A stretch of DNA of 64,000 nt, taken from Bradyrhizobium sp. Leo170 (GTDB lineage: Bacteria; Pseudomonadota; Alphaproteobacteria; Rhizobiales; Xanthobacteraceae). The position numbers and the translations under genes are program-made. The DNA lies in NCBI RefSeq assembly GCF_004296405.1, contig NZ_PSRR01000005.1, forward strand, positions 18,945 to 82,944, read 5' to 3'. Positions 55,453 to 64,000 of this stretch are shown here, piece after piece (position 1 is the first letter of the stretch; each line of letters begins with the position of its first letter). The notes below the pieces were generated by a model that saw only the letters and a list, made by a program, of their open reading frames with translations, had not been told where the DNA came from and searched no databases.

Positions 55453-55911
55453 ATGAGCTTGAGAGAAGGCGCCGCGGCCATCGTGATCGATACAGATGGT
55501 CGCTTTCTCATGCAATTGCGCGACGACAAGCCCGGTATCGTTGATCCCGGCAAGATCAGCCTTTTTGGTGGCCGACGCGAAGGCAATGAGACTTTCAGGG
55601 ACTGTATCGCCCGTGAGATCCACGAAGAACTGGGCTGCCGTCTGCCGGCAGAGAGCTTCCAGCATCTCGCTCGCTGCGTTGGTTCAAACCACCCGATTAC
55701 CGGTGGCAACTTTCACGCCGAGATATTTATCGTCCGATCGATTTGTTCTGAAGAGCTGACGATTACCGAGGGCCAGCTAAAGACGTTCACACTCGCCGAG
55801 CTTTGTCAGATCAGGGAATCCCTCGCGCCGCTTGCCCAATTTGCCGTCGACGCCTTCTTGTCGGAGGCCAAATCGACCAACATGACTGTTCCGGAGCTAC
55901 CTGGCCCCTGA
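55453..55911 (+). CDS. Nudix hydrolase
   Basis: The protein has 152 residues. ATG 55453 follows GAGG. The Nudix box GGRREGNETFRDCIAREIHEELG is complete (G-x5-E-x7-REUxEExG). Before it, GAAAIVIDTDGRFLMQLRDDKPGI is the first strand of the fold. It hydrolyses a nucleoside diphosphate linked to another group; the substrate cannot be told. Confidence 0.88.
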   Translation: MSLREGAAAIVIDTDGRFLMQLRDDKPGIVDPGKISLFGGRREGNETFRDCIAREIHEELGCRLPAESFQHLARCVGSNHPITGGNFHAEIFIVRSICSEELTITEGQLKTFTLAELCQIRESLAPLAQFAVDAFLSEAKSTNMTVPELPGP

Positions 55912-55937
55912 AATCCCAGCGCGGGCAGCGGGGCTTG

Positions 55938-56014
55938 TGGTGGGCGGCGAGAGATTCGAACTCCCGACCCTCTCGGTGTAAACGAGATGCTCTAACCAGC
56001 TGAGCTAGCCGCCC
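55938..56014 (-). tRNA. tRNA-Val (anticodon TAC)
   Basis: The 77-nt gene has encoded CCA. Acceptor GGGCGGC/GCCGCCC, anticodon stem TCTCG/CGAGA with loop TTTACAC, and a T loop with TTCGAAT are all intact. Confidence 0.95.
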
Positions 56015-56064
56015 TCGCCCGCTTCTTTACCCTCGCCCTGCCCCTAGGCGCAAGGTCGGGGCCA

Positions 56065-56469
56065 TCATTCAGTCGGAAGCCCCGGCAACGCCTTGAGATC
56101 GTTGATCCAGGGCGCGGCCGAGCGGCACCAGATTTGGCGCCGGGGCTGCAATTGGTCGCGCTGGCGGATGCTGCCCCAGCGGATACCCCAATCCTCGGGG
56201 CCCCCGTCCTCGCCGCTCGTAAACAGCGGGGAACCGCATTCGGGGCAGAAATGCTGGAAGCGGATCCGGCCATTGTCGCCGGCCTTCCCATAGATTTTCG
56301 GCGATTTGCCCGTGAGGCGTATTGCGTCTCCGGCGCAGATCACGGTGACGCGGTAGGGGGAGCCGGTCAGCGTCTGGCAATCCGTGCAGTGGCAGATCGA
56401 GACACGCTCGGGGTCGATATCGGCCTCGTAGGTCACGAAGCCGCAGTGACATTGTCCGTCGATCTTCAT
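56065..56469 (-). CDS. GFA/CENP-V family zinc protein
   Basis: The protein has 134 residues. MKIDGQCHCGFVTYEADI, VSICHCTDCQTLTGSPYRVTV and FCPECGSPLF carry the Cys ligands (C-x-C, C-x-C-x2-C, C-x2-C) of the GFA fold. Family members are annotated as glutathione-dependent formaldehyde-activating, but most have unproven substrates. Length is normal. Confidence 0.88.
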   Translation of the reverse strand: MKIDGQCHCGFVTYEADIDPERVSICHCTDCQTLTGSPYRVTVICAGDAIRLTGKSPKIYGKAGDNGRIRFQHFCPECGSPLFTSGEDGGPEDWGIRWGSIRQRDQLQPRRQIWCRSAAPWINDLKALPGLPTE

Positions 56470-56560
56470 GGCGCCCTCCTCTCCGCCTGCTCCCTGTCCT
56501 AGAGCATGATCCGGAAAATCGGATCATGATCGGTGCGCTATCTTCGAGCGAAACTCCCAT

Positions 56561-56588
56561 AAACAAAACGGCGCCCGAAGGCGCCGTT
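56561..56588 (-). terminator. Terminator of lon
   Basis: The stem AACGGCGCC/GGCGCCGTT with a UUCG loop on the minus strand is followed by TTGTTT. It lies 25 bases after the lon stop. Confidence 0.85.
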
Positions 56589-56612
56589 CGTTGTTCAAGC
56601 AATCCGGTCCGG

Positions 56613-59036
56613 TCAGTGGGCCGTCAGGCCGCCGGTCTCTTCGGCGGTGTCGGGTTTGACGTCGACCTTGGTCTCCTCTTCCCAGACGATCGGTGTGGGC
56701 ACCCGCACCAACGCCCTGGCGACGACCTCGTCGAGCCGGGAGACCGGGATGATCTCCATGCCGCCCTTGATCGCATCGGAAATCTCCGTGAGATCCTTGG
56801 CGTTGTCCTCGGGGATCAGCACCGTCTTGATGCCGCCGCGGGCGGCAGCCAGGAGCTTCTCCTTCAGACCGCCGATCGGCAGCACGCGGCCACGCAGCGT
56901 GATTTCGCCGGTCATCGCGACCTCGTGGCGGACCGGAATGCCGGTCATGACCGAGATGATCGCGGTGGCCATCGCCACGCCTGCGGACGGTCCATCCTTC
57001 GGCGTCGCGCCCTCGGGCACGTGCACGTGGATGTCGCGCCTGTCGAACAGCGGCGGCTCGATGCCGTAGGTGATCGCGCGCGAGCGGACGTAGGACGCCG
57101 CCGCCGAGATCGATTCCTTCATGACGTCGCGCAGATTGCCCGTGACGGTCATCTTGCCCTTGCCGGGCATCATGACGCCTTCGATGGTCAACAGCTCGCC
57201 GCCAACATCGGTCCAGGCCAGACCCGTGACGATACCGACCTGGTCCTCGCTCTCGATCTCGCCGAAGCGATACTTCGGCACGCCGAGGAACTCTTCGATG
57301 TTCTTCTCGGTGACCTTGACCGACTTCTTCTTGGAGATCATCAGCTCCTTCACCGCCTTGCGGGCAAGTGTGGAGAGCTCACGCTCCAGGTTACGCACGC
57401 CCGCTTCGCGGGTGTAGCGGCGGATCATCAAGAGAAGCGCATCGTCGTCGATCGACCATTCCTTGGAATCCAGACCGTGCTTGGAGAGCGCGTTCGGGAT
57501 CAGGTGCTTGCGCGCGATCTCGACCTTCTCATTCTCGGTGTAGCCGGCGATCCGGATGATCTCCATGCGGTCCATCAGCGGTCCGGGAATATTGAGCGTA
57601 TTCGCGGTCGTGATGAACATCACGTTCGACAGGTCGTAGTCGACCTCCAGGTAGTGGTCGTTGAAGGTCGAGTTCTGTTCGGGGTCCAGGACCTCGAGCA
57701 GCGCCGATGACGGATCGCCGCGGAAGTCGGCGCCCATCTTGTCGATCTCGTCCAACAGGAACAGCGGATTGGAGGTCTTCGCCTTCCGCATCGACTGGAT
57801 GATCTTGCCGGGCATCGAGCCGATATAGGTGCGGCGGTGACCGCGGATCTCGGCTTCGTCGCGCACGCCGCCGAGCGAGACGCGCACGAATTCACGCCCC
57901 GTCGCCTTCGCGATCGACTTGCCAAGCGAGGTCTTGCCGACGCCGGGAGGCCCGACCAGGCACAGGATCGGTCCGGTCAGCTTGTTGGCGCGCGACTGCA
58001 CCGCGAGATACTCGACGATACGGTCCTTGACCTTCTCGAGCCCGTAATGGTCGGAGTCCAGCACCGCCTGCGCGGCTTCCAGGTCCTTCTTGACCTTGGA
58101 CTTCTTGTTCCACGGGATCGACAGCAGCCAGTCCAGATAGTTGCGCACCACGGTCGCTTCCGCGGACATCGGCGACATCTGACGCAGCTTCTTCAACTCA
58201 TGCTGCGCCTTCTCGCGCGCTTCCTTGGACAGCTTGGTCTTGTTGATGCGCTCTTCCAGATCGGCCAGCTCGTCGCGACCTTCGTCGTCGCCGAGCTCCT
58301 TCTGGATCGCCTTCATCTGCTCGTTCAGGTAATATTCGCGCTGGGTCTTCTCCATCTGGCGCTTGACGCGCGAGCGGATGCGCTTCTCGACCTGCAAGAC
58401 CGAGATCTCGCTCTCCATCAGGCCCAGCACCTTCTCCAGGCGTTGGGTGACCGACAGCGTCTCCAGGATGGCCTGGCGATCGGCGATCTTGACCGCCAGA
58501 TGCGAAGCGACGTTGTCGCTCAGCTTGGCGAAATCGGTGATCCCCTGAACAACGCCGACGACTTCGGCGGAGATCTTCTTGTTCAGCTTCACATAGCTCT
58601 CGAAATCGGACACGACCGAGCGCGACAGGGCTTCGGCTTCGACCGAATCGGCGTCGGTGTCGGCGAGCGCGACCGCGGTCGCCTCGTAGTACTCGCTGCG
58701 GTCGGAGTATTTCTCGACGCGCGCGCGCTCAAGCCCTTCGACCAGCACCTTCACAGTGCCGTCGGGCAGCTTCAGGAGCTGCAGCACGCTGGCGAGCGTC
58801 CCCGTCTCGTAGATCGACTCTGGCGCCGGATCGTCGTCGGACGCATTCTTCTGCGTCGCGAGCAGGATCAACGCGTCGTTCTTCATCACTTCTTCAAGAG
58901 CGCGGATCGACTTCTCGCGGCCGACGAAGAGCGGCACGATCATGTGCGGGAAGACGACAATGTCACGGAGCGGCAGCACCGGATAAGAATGGCTTTCGCC
59001 GTAGACAATCGATGGCCGGGGTTTTGAGGTTGTCAT
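56613..59036 (-). CDS. lon: ATP-dependent protease Lon
   Basis: The protein has 807 residues, the normal length. The N-terminal substrate domain ([27 protein letters not shown]), Walker [14 protein letters not shown], Walker [13 protein letters not shown], sensor region [14 protein letters not shown] and the protease dyad region [15 protein letters not shown] (Ser) with a following Lys are all present. A cytosolic protease for misfolded and regulatory proteins; in alphaproteobacteria it degrades CcrM and other cell-cycle factors. It lies in the same order and strand as clpX, clpP and tig. Confidence 0.97.
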   Translation of the reverse strand: MTTSKPRPSIVYGESHSYPVLPLRDIVVFPHMIVPLFVGREKSIRALEEVMKNDALILLATQKNASDDDPAPESIYETGTLASVLQLLKLPDGTVKVLVEGLERARVEKYSDRSEYYEATAVALADTDADSVEAEALSRSVVSDFESYVKLNKKISAEVVGVVQGITDFAKLSDNVASHLAVKIADRQAILETLSVTQRLEKVLGLMESEISVLQVEKRIRSRVKRQMEKTQREYYLNEQMKAIQKELGDDEGRDELADLEERINKTKLSKEAREKAQHELKKLRQMSPMSAEATVVRNYLDWLLSIPWNKKSKVKKDLEAAQAVLDSDHYGLEKVKDRIVEYLAVQSRANKLTGPILCLVGPPGVGKTSLGKSIAKATGREFVRVSLGGVRDEAEIRGHRRTYIGSMPGKIIQSMRKAKTSNPLFLLDEIDKMGADFRGDPSSALLEVLDPEQNSTFNDHYLEVDYDLSNVMFITTANTLNIPGPLMDRMEIIRIAGYTENEKVEIARKHLIPNALSKHGLDSKEWSIDDDALLLMIRRYTREAGVRNLERELSTLARKAVKELMISKKKSVKVTEKNIEEFLGVPKYRFGEIESEDQVGIVTGLAWTDVGGELLTIEGVMMPGKGKMTVTGNLRDVMKESISAAASYVRSRAITYGIEPPLFDRRDIHVHVPEGATPKDGPSAGVAMATAIISVMTGIPVRHEVAMTGEITLRGRVLPIGGLKEKLLAAARGGIKTVLIPEDNAKDLTEISDAIKGGMEIIPVSRLDEVVARALVRVPTPIVWEEETKVDVKPDTAEETGGLTAH

Positions 59037-59350
59037 GGCCTATTCCTTTCGTTGTGCCCCCTTGCACGCGGCCCGCTTGCTTGCGCAACCACCACAAGGT
59101 GCCTGTATGATCCGAATGTCGTTCGGCCCTCGGCCGCTTCTCGTTCCGGATTTCAGATGACGAATCTTGAGACGTAAATTTTCATCACCGACAGCATTAG
59201 GTGGCTATCGGCCATGGGGGTGTCAAGTACTTAGAAATACCGGAAAATCCGGACTAAACGCGCAGAATTAATTACATCGAAATGGCCACCGGGAATCCCG
59301 GCAGCCATCGGTATTTTCGTTCATCCGCCGGCCGCGGCCGGCAAGCGCGA
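59037..59350. other. Intergenic region with lon promoter
   Basis: This 314-bp stretch lies between the lon start and the clpX stop. A GCCGGCC-GC-GGCCGGC palindrome at 59327-59342 lies just after clpX but has no T run. No gene seen. Confidence 0.5.
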
Positions 59351-60625
<1,275 letters not shown>

Positions 60626-61055
60626 TCTTATCTCCGTCCGCCGTTCGAACCCGTCGCTCCATCGACCTATTCCGGTACTGTCCGGGCTTTAGGTGTAGAT
60701 AGAGCAAAAACCGTACCAAAAAAGACCCTACTTAATACTGATCCGGCGAATCGCGGTTCAGTCGAATCTCCCCCGCAACTACATCCGATACGTCAGAGCC
60801 AACCATGCTGTCATCCGACTATCAAGAATTCGCTAACCGGGGGCTTGCCGGGCACCGTGACAATACCGTGATTTATAGCCTCCGCACGTAAATAACCTGT
60901 CGAAAACGCACGGTCGTTGCGACATTGCCACGCGACAGCTCGATACGAAAGCGGAACTTTCTGCCCAAGTTGGGGCATACTGCACCGCAATCGCCTGAGT
61001 TTGCCGACAGGGATTTCGTCGTCAACGCAAAAATCGCGCAAGCGATCCCGTAAGA
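60626..61055. other. Intergenic region between clpP and clpX
   Basis: The 430 bp are AT-richer than the surroundings with no supported gene. A 76-residue minus-strand frame here has noncoding composition. It probably holds the clpX promoter. Confidence 0.5.
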
Positions 61056-61691
61056 CTACGCGGCTTTCGCTGCAGCCGGATCCTCGGGACGCCTATCGAT
61101 CACCTTGTCGACGAGACCAAACGCTTTCGCGTCTTCCGCCGTGAGGAACTTGTCGCGCTCGAGCGCATCCTCGATGGCCTTGTAGGTCTGGCCAGTGTGC
61201 TTGACGTAGATTTCGTTTAGCCGCTTCTTGAGATTCAGGATCTCCTGCGCGTGCAGCATGATGTCGGTGGCCTGGCCCTGGAAGCCGCCGGAGGGCTGAT
61301 GCACCATGATGCGCGAGTTCGGCAGCGTGAAGCGCATGTCCTTCTCGCCGGCAGCGAGCAAGAGCGATCCCATCGAGGCCGCCTGGCCCGTGCACAGCGT
61401 CGACACCGGCGGGCGGATGAACTGCATGGTGTCGTAGATCGCAAGACCCGATGTCACCACGCCGCCGGGCGAGTTGATGTACATCGAGATTTCCTTCTTC
61501 GGATTCTCGGCCTCGAGGAACAGAAGCTGCGCGACGATCAGCGTCGACATGCCATCCTCGACCGGGCCGGTCACGAAGATGATGCGCTCCTTCAGCAGGC
61601 GCGAGAAAATGTCGTAGGCGCGCTCACCGCGGTTGGTCTGTTCGACGACCATCGGCACGAGGTTCATGTAGGTTTCAACGGGATCGCGCAT
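61056..61691 (-). CDS. clpP: ClpP protease subunit
   Basis: The protein has 211 residues. ATG 61691 ([33 protein letters not shown]) is the family start; longer readings run into the leader. The catalytic Ser is in [11 protein letters not shown], His in [11 protein letters not shown], and Asp further on. It forms the proteolytic chamber with ClpX. The 241-bp gap to tig holds the promoter. Confidence 0.97.
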   Translation of the reverse strand: MRDPVETYMNLVPMVVEQTNRGERAYDIFSRLLKERIIFVTGPVEDGMSTLIVAQLLFLEAENPKKEISMYINSPGGVVTSGLAIYDTMQFIRPPVSTLCTGQAASMGSLLLAAGEKDMRFTLPNSRIMVHQPSGGFQGQATDIMLHAQEILNLKKRLNEIYVKHTGQTYKAIEDALERDKFLTAEDAKAFGLVDKVIDRRPEDPAAAKAA

Positions 61692-61932
61692 GGGATTACC
61701 CCTGGAGTTGGCGGGGCCGAACGGCCGCCGGCTGTTCCGGACGGACGATCGTCCCGTGATGCAGGACTGCGTTAAGCTGCGCTCAGATATGCGCCATTTT
61801 CGCGGCGGCAAGACCGCACAGATGGCTAGGTCCGAACGCGGCAACTCAAACCGATTCGGCTGGTCCCGCCTAGCGACGGAATGCCGTCGTTCGGCCGGTT
61901 TCGCCGTTCATCATTAACACGAGGTGCCGGGA

Positions 61933-63294
61933 TTACGCCGCAGTTTTCTCGGCGTCTTCATCCTTGAACAGGTCTTCCTTCGAGACCTTTTTCTCGGTCA
62001 CGTTGGCGAGTTCGAGGATGAAGTCGACCACCTTGTCCTCGTAGATCGGGGCACGGAGCTGGGCGAGCGCCTGGGCGTTGCTGCGATAGAAGTCCCAGAC
62101 CTCCTTTTCGCGGCCCGGCATCTGGCGCGCACGCTCGATCACGGCGCGGCCGACCTCGTCATCGGACACCGTGATCTTGTTCTTCTCGCCGATCTCCGAC
62201 AGCACGAGGCCAAGCCGCACGCGGCGGTCGGCGATCCTGCGGTACTCTTCCTTGGCGGCGTCCTCGGTGGTGTTCTCGTCGGCAAACGTCTTGCCGGCGG
62301 AATCCATCTCCGCCTTGATCGAGTTCCACATCAAGTTGAACTCCTCGTCGATCAGCGACGGCGGCGCCTCGAACCTATGGTTCTCGTCAAGCCGGTCGAG
62401 CAGCGCGCGCTTGACGCGCTGACGCGTCGCGCCGGCGAACTCGGCCGTCAACCGCGCCCGTGCGGCTTCCTTCAGCTTGTCGAGCGATTCCAGCCCGAGC
62501 GTCTTGGCGAACTCGTCGTCGATCACGGTCTCGCCGGGTGCTTCCACCGTGGTCGCCGTGGTCTCGAATTCGGCCGGCTGGCCGGCGAGCTTTTCGCTGG
62601 CATAGTTCTTCGGGAACGTGACCTTCAGCGTGCGCGTCTCGCCTGCGCCGATACCGATCAGTTGCTCCTCGAAGCCGGGAATGAACTGGCCCGCACCGAG
62701 CACGACCTGGATGCCCTCGCCGGTTCCGCCGTCGAAGGCTTCACCGTTGATGGTACCTTTGAAGCTGATGGTGACGCGGTCGCCGTTCTCAGCCTTCGCG
62801 CCCTCGCTCTTGGCCGAATAGGGACGGCTCTGATCGGCGATGCGCTTGATCGCCTCATCAACATCGGCGTCGGTCACATCAGTGACCGGCTTCTCGACCT
62901 GGAAGGTCTTGAAATCGGCAAGCGTGATCGGCGGCACGACCTCGATCGCTACCGTGTAGGTCAGGTCGCTCTTGCCGGCGAGCAACTCCTCGACCTCTTT
63001 CTGCTCGGTCGGCATCGTGATCTTCGGCTCGGTCGCAAGACGGAAGCCGCGGTCGGTGAAGATCTGCGTGTTGGCGTCGCGGATGGTCTGGTCGATGGTC
63101 TCCGCCATCACCGAGCGGCCGTAGATCTTCTTCAGATGGCTGACCGGCACCTTGCCGGGACGGAAACCGTTGATGCGGACCTTGTCCTTCAGGTCCACAA
63201 GTTTCGCGTCCGCCTTGGCATCGAGGTCGGTGGCAGGAACGCTGATCTTGAACTCGTGTTTCAGTCCCTCATTAAGGGTCTCGGTGACCTGCAT
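61933..63294 (-). CDS. tig: Trigger factor
   Basis: The protein has 453 residues. ATG 63294 ([17 protein letters not shown]) is the family start. The ribosome-binding signature GFRPGKVP (~44-51) is present, then the PPIase domain ([20 protein letters not shown]...[15 protein letters not shown]) and the helical C-terminal chaperone arms. It acts on nascent chains at the ribosome exit. Confidence 0.96.
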   Translation of the reverse strand: MQVTETLNEGLKHEFKISVPATDLDAKADAKLVDLKDKVRINGFRPGKVPVSHLKKIYGRSVMAETIDQTIRDANTQIFTDRGFRLATEPKITMPTEQKEVEELLAGKSDLTYTVAIEVVPPITLADFKTFQVEKPVTDVTDADVDEAIKRIADQSRPYSAKSEGAKAENGDRVTISFKGTINGEAFDGGTGEGIQVVLGAGQFIPGFEEQLIGIGAGETRTLKVTFPKNYASEKLAGQPAEFETTATTVEAPGETVIDDEFAKTLGLESLDKLKEAARARLTAEFAGATRQRVKRALLDRLDENHRFEAPPSLIDEEFNLMWNSIKAEMDSAGKTFADENTTEDAAKEEYRRIADRRVRLGLVLSEIGEKNKITVSDDEVGRAVIERARQMPGREKEVWDFYRSNAQALAQLRAPIYEDKVVDFILELANVTEKKVSKEDLFKDEDAEKTAA

Positions 63295-63448
63295 CTTCTT
63301 CTTCCGCTCCTGTCGCGCCTTTGCGGGCGCGACTGTGTCAATGGTTCGACGCACGGCTCAACGCCTGCGCCGGTGGTTCGGCGGACCTGTCTCCCGAACA
63401 CAGAGACAGGCCCTCCAGAAAGGGATCATGCAAACGCTGGATGAGCGC

Positions 63449-63534
63449 TTGGTGCGGGTGGAGGGACTCGAACCCCCACAACTTTCGTCACTGGAACCTA
63501 AATCCAGCGCGTCTACCAGTTCCGCCACACCCGC
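63449..63534 (-). tRNA. tRNA-Leu (anticodon TAG)
   Basis: The 86-nt gene has encoded CCA. Acceptor GCGGGTG, a long variable arm (type II), anticodon loop ATTTAGG between CTGG and CCAG, and T loop TTCGAGT. Confidence 0.95.
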
Positions 63535-63666
63535 TTGGCGCATCATCTCCGGCCGCGATGCCGCGGGCGGCGGCTTATAGCATGAGCCCGCCCCGGCGCA
63601 GCAAAAAAATGGCTTTTTTCGCATGTCCTCTCGGCCCAAATGGCCGCTGGACTTACAGGTTCAAAA

Positions 63667-64000
63667 ATGGTCCGGATCGGGCCGATGGCAAGCCTTTTCC
63701 TGAAGCTCGATCGACGCACCCTGCTGGCCGGACTAGGCGCCGCCGCGCTGCAAGCGGGCCTTCCCGCCGCAACCTTGGCGCAAGCCCGTCGTTCACTCGC
63801 CATTTCCGCGAGACCCGACAGCCTGGTGCTGCGCCAGGGCGGCGCGGCTACGCCGGTCTGGTCGTTCCCAGGCGAGGACATCAGGGCGAATCGCGGCGAG
63901 ACCATCGAGCTGACGCTCGGCAACGATCTTCCCGCACCCCTTGCATTGTACTGCCGGGGAATCGACGGCGCTCCGGCCGCCGAGCCCCTGCTCGCCCGGG
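63667..64000 (+). CDS. Multicopper oxidase, N-terminal part (runs off the window)
   Basis: ATG 63667 (alternative 63685). A Tat signal, LDRRTLLAGLGAAALQAGL, ends near LAQA. The mature start LAISARPDSLVLRQGG, then WSFPGEDIRANRGETIELTLGNDLPAPL, is the first cupredoxin domain of a multicopper oxidase. It would be exported folded with copper. About 111 codons are visible. The copper ligands are not yet reached. Confidence 0.8.
   Translation, partial: MVRIGPMASLFLKLDRRTLLAGLGAAALQAGLPAATLAQARRSLAISARPDSLVLRQGGAATPVWSFPGEDIRANRGETIELTLGNDLPAPLALYCRGIDGAPAAEPLLAR

Noticed and set aside
57837..59027. Long plus-strand frames over lon, clpX and tig
   Set aside because: They are antisense shadows caused by high GC third positions; the minus-strand genes are unmistakable.

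Overview
The window looks like a chromosome segment of a Bradyrhizobium-type alphaproteobacterium (Nitrobacteraceae). The evidence is high GC, the host gene order lon-clpX-clpP-tig beside an HU gene, CCA-encoding tRNA genes, and palindromic dispersed repeats of the kind seen in that group. About 50.8 kb of the 64 kb is the right part of a large tailed-phage prophage. Only the last ~13 kb is host DNA. Genus assignment is inference from protein style, not from a search.

The prophage ends at a 50-bp 3' fragment of tRNA-Asp(GUC) at 50788-50837, just beyond a tyrosine integrase (49317-50687). The other end, with the reconstituted tRNA-Asp, must lie left of base 1. Layout, left to right: (i) 1-9.5 kb, minus strand, head and packaging genes read from terS and terL through portal, HK97-type capsid, connector and tail-completion genes to a partial tail tube gene. 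(ii) 10.4-20.1 kb, plus strand, accessory genes and microproteins with repeated intergenic elements, a DUF932 protein and a DUF3560-methyltransferase fusion. (iii) 20.1-24.1 kb, minus strand, HNH nuclease and small genes, with operator-like repeats near 22.4 kb. (iv) 24.4-30.7 kb, minus strand, replication genes (DnaB helicase, Toprim primase), a PD-(D/E)XK-like protein, and a GcrA protein fused to the tail of a cytosine methyltransferase. (v) 30.7-49.3 kb, plus strand, a long tightly overlapping early operon: recombination (SMC-like ATPase remnant, RecE-like exonuclease, probable annealing protein), HNH protein, DnaA domain IV-like protein, radical SAM, TrpF-like and ASCH proteins, nicotinamidase, a vWA / PP2C / Ser-Thr kinase phosphorylation triad, DnaQ-like exonuclease, HerA-like ATPase, then integrase.

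The most unusual signals are: (a) an RNA-hairpin-like element of form GCGCR-ANNG-YGCGY placed 17-24 nt before eight start codons between 10.9 and 15.7 kb, with compensating base changes; (b) a second 16-bp element, GGCTACGRYYGATTTT, ten times in one orientation between 13.9 and 19.5 kb, mostly just after stop codons, resembling the stoperator layout of some actinophages; (c) a portal protein whose last ~168 residues are homologous to the C-terminal half of the capsid protein encoded next door; (d) a GcrA-cytosine methyltransferase chimera with nine VADPR repeats and a frameshift; (e) a TerY-P-like phosphorylation triad carried by the phage.

Several lesions suggest a decaying prophage, or base-call errors in the case of the frameshifts: the ATPase lacks its Walker A half, the methyltransferase its catalytic half, and a membrane protein, the annealing protein and the methyltransferase tail each contain one frameshift. 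No prohead protease, CI-type repressor, lysis genes or tail fibre genes are visible. Some may lie to the left.

Host part (50.8-64 kb): HU, peptidase T, a class I methyltransferase, a YciI protein, two exported small proteins, a Nudix hydrolase, tRNA-Val(UAC), a GFA-family protein, Lon, ClpX, ClpP, trigger factor, tRNA-Leu(UAG) and the start of a Tat-exported multicopper oxidase.
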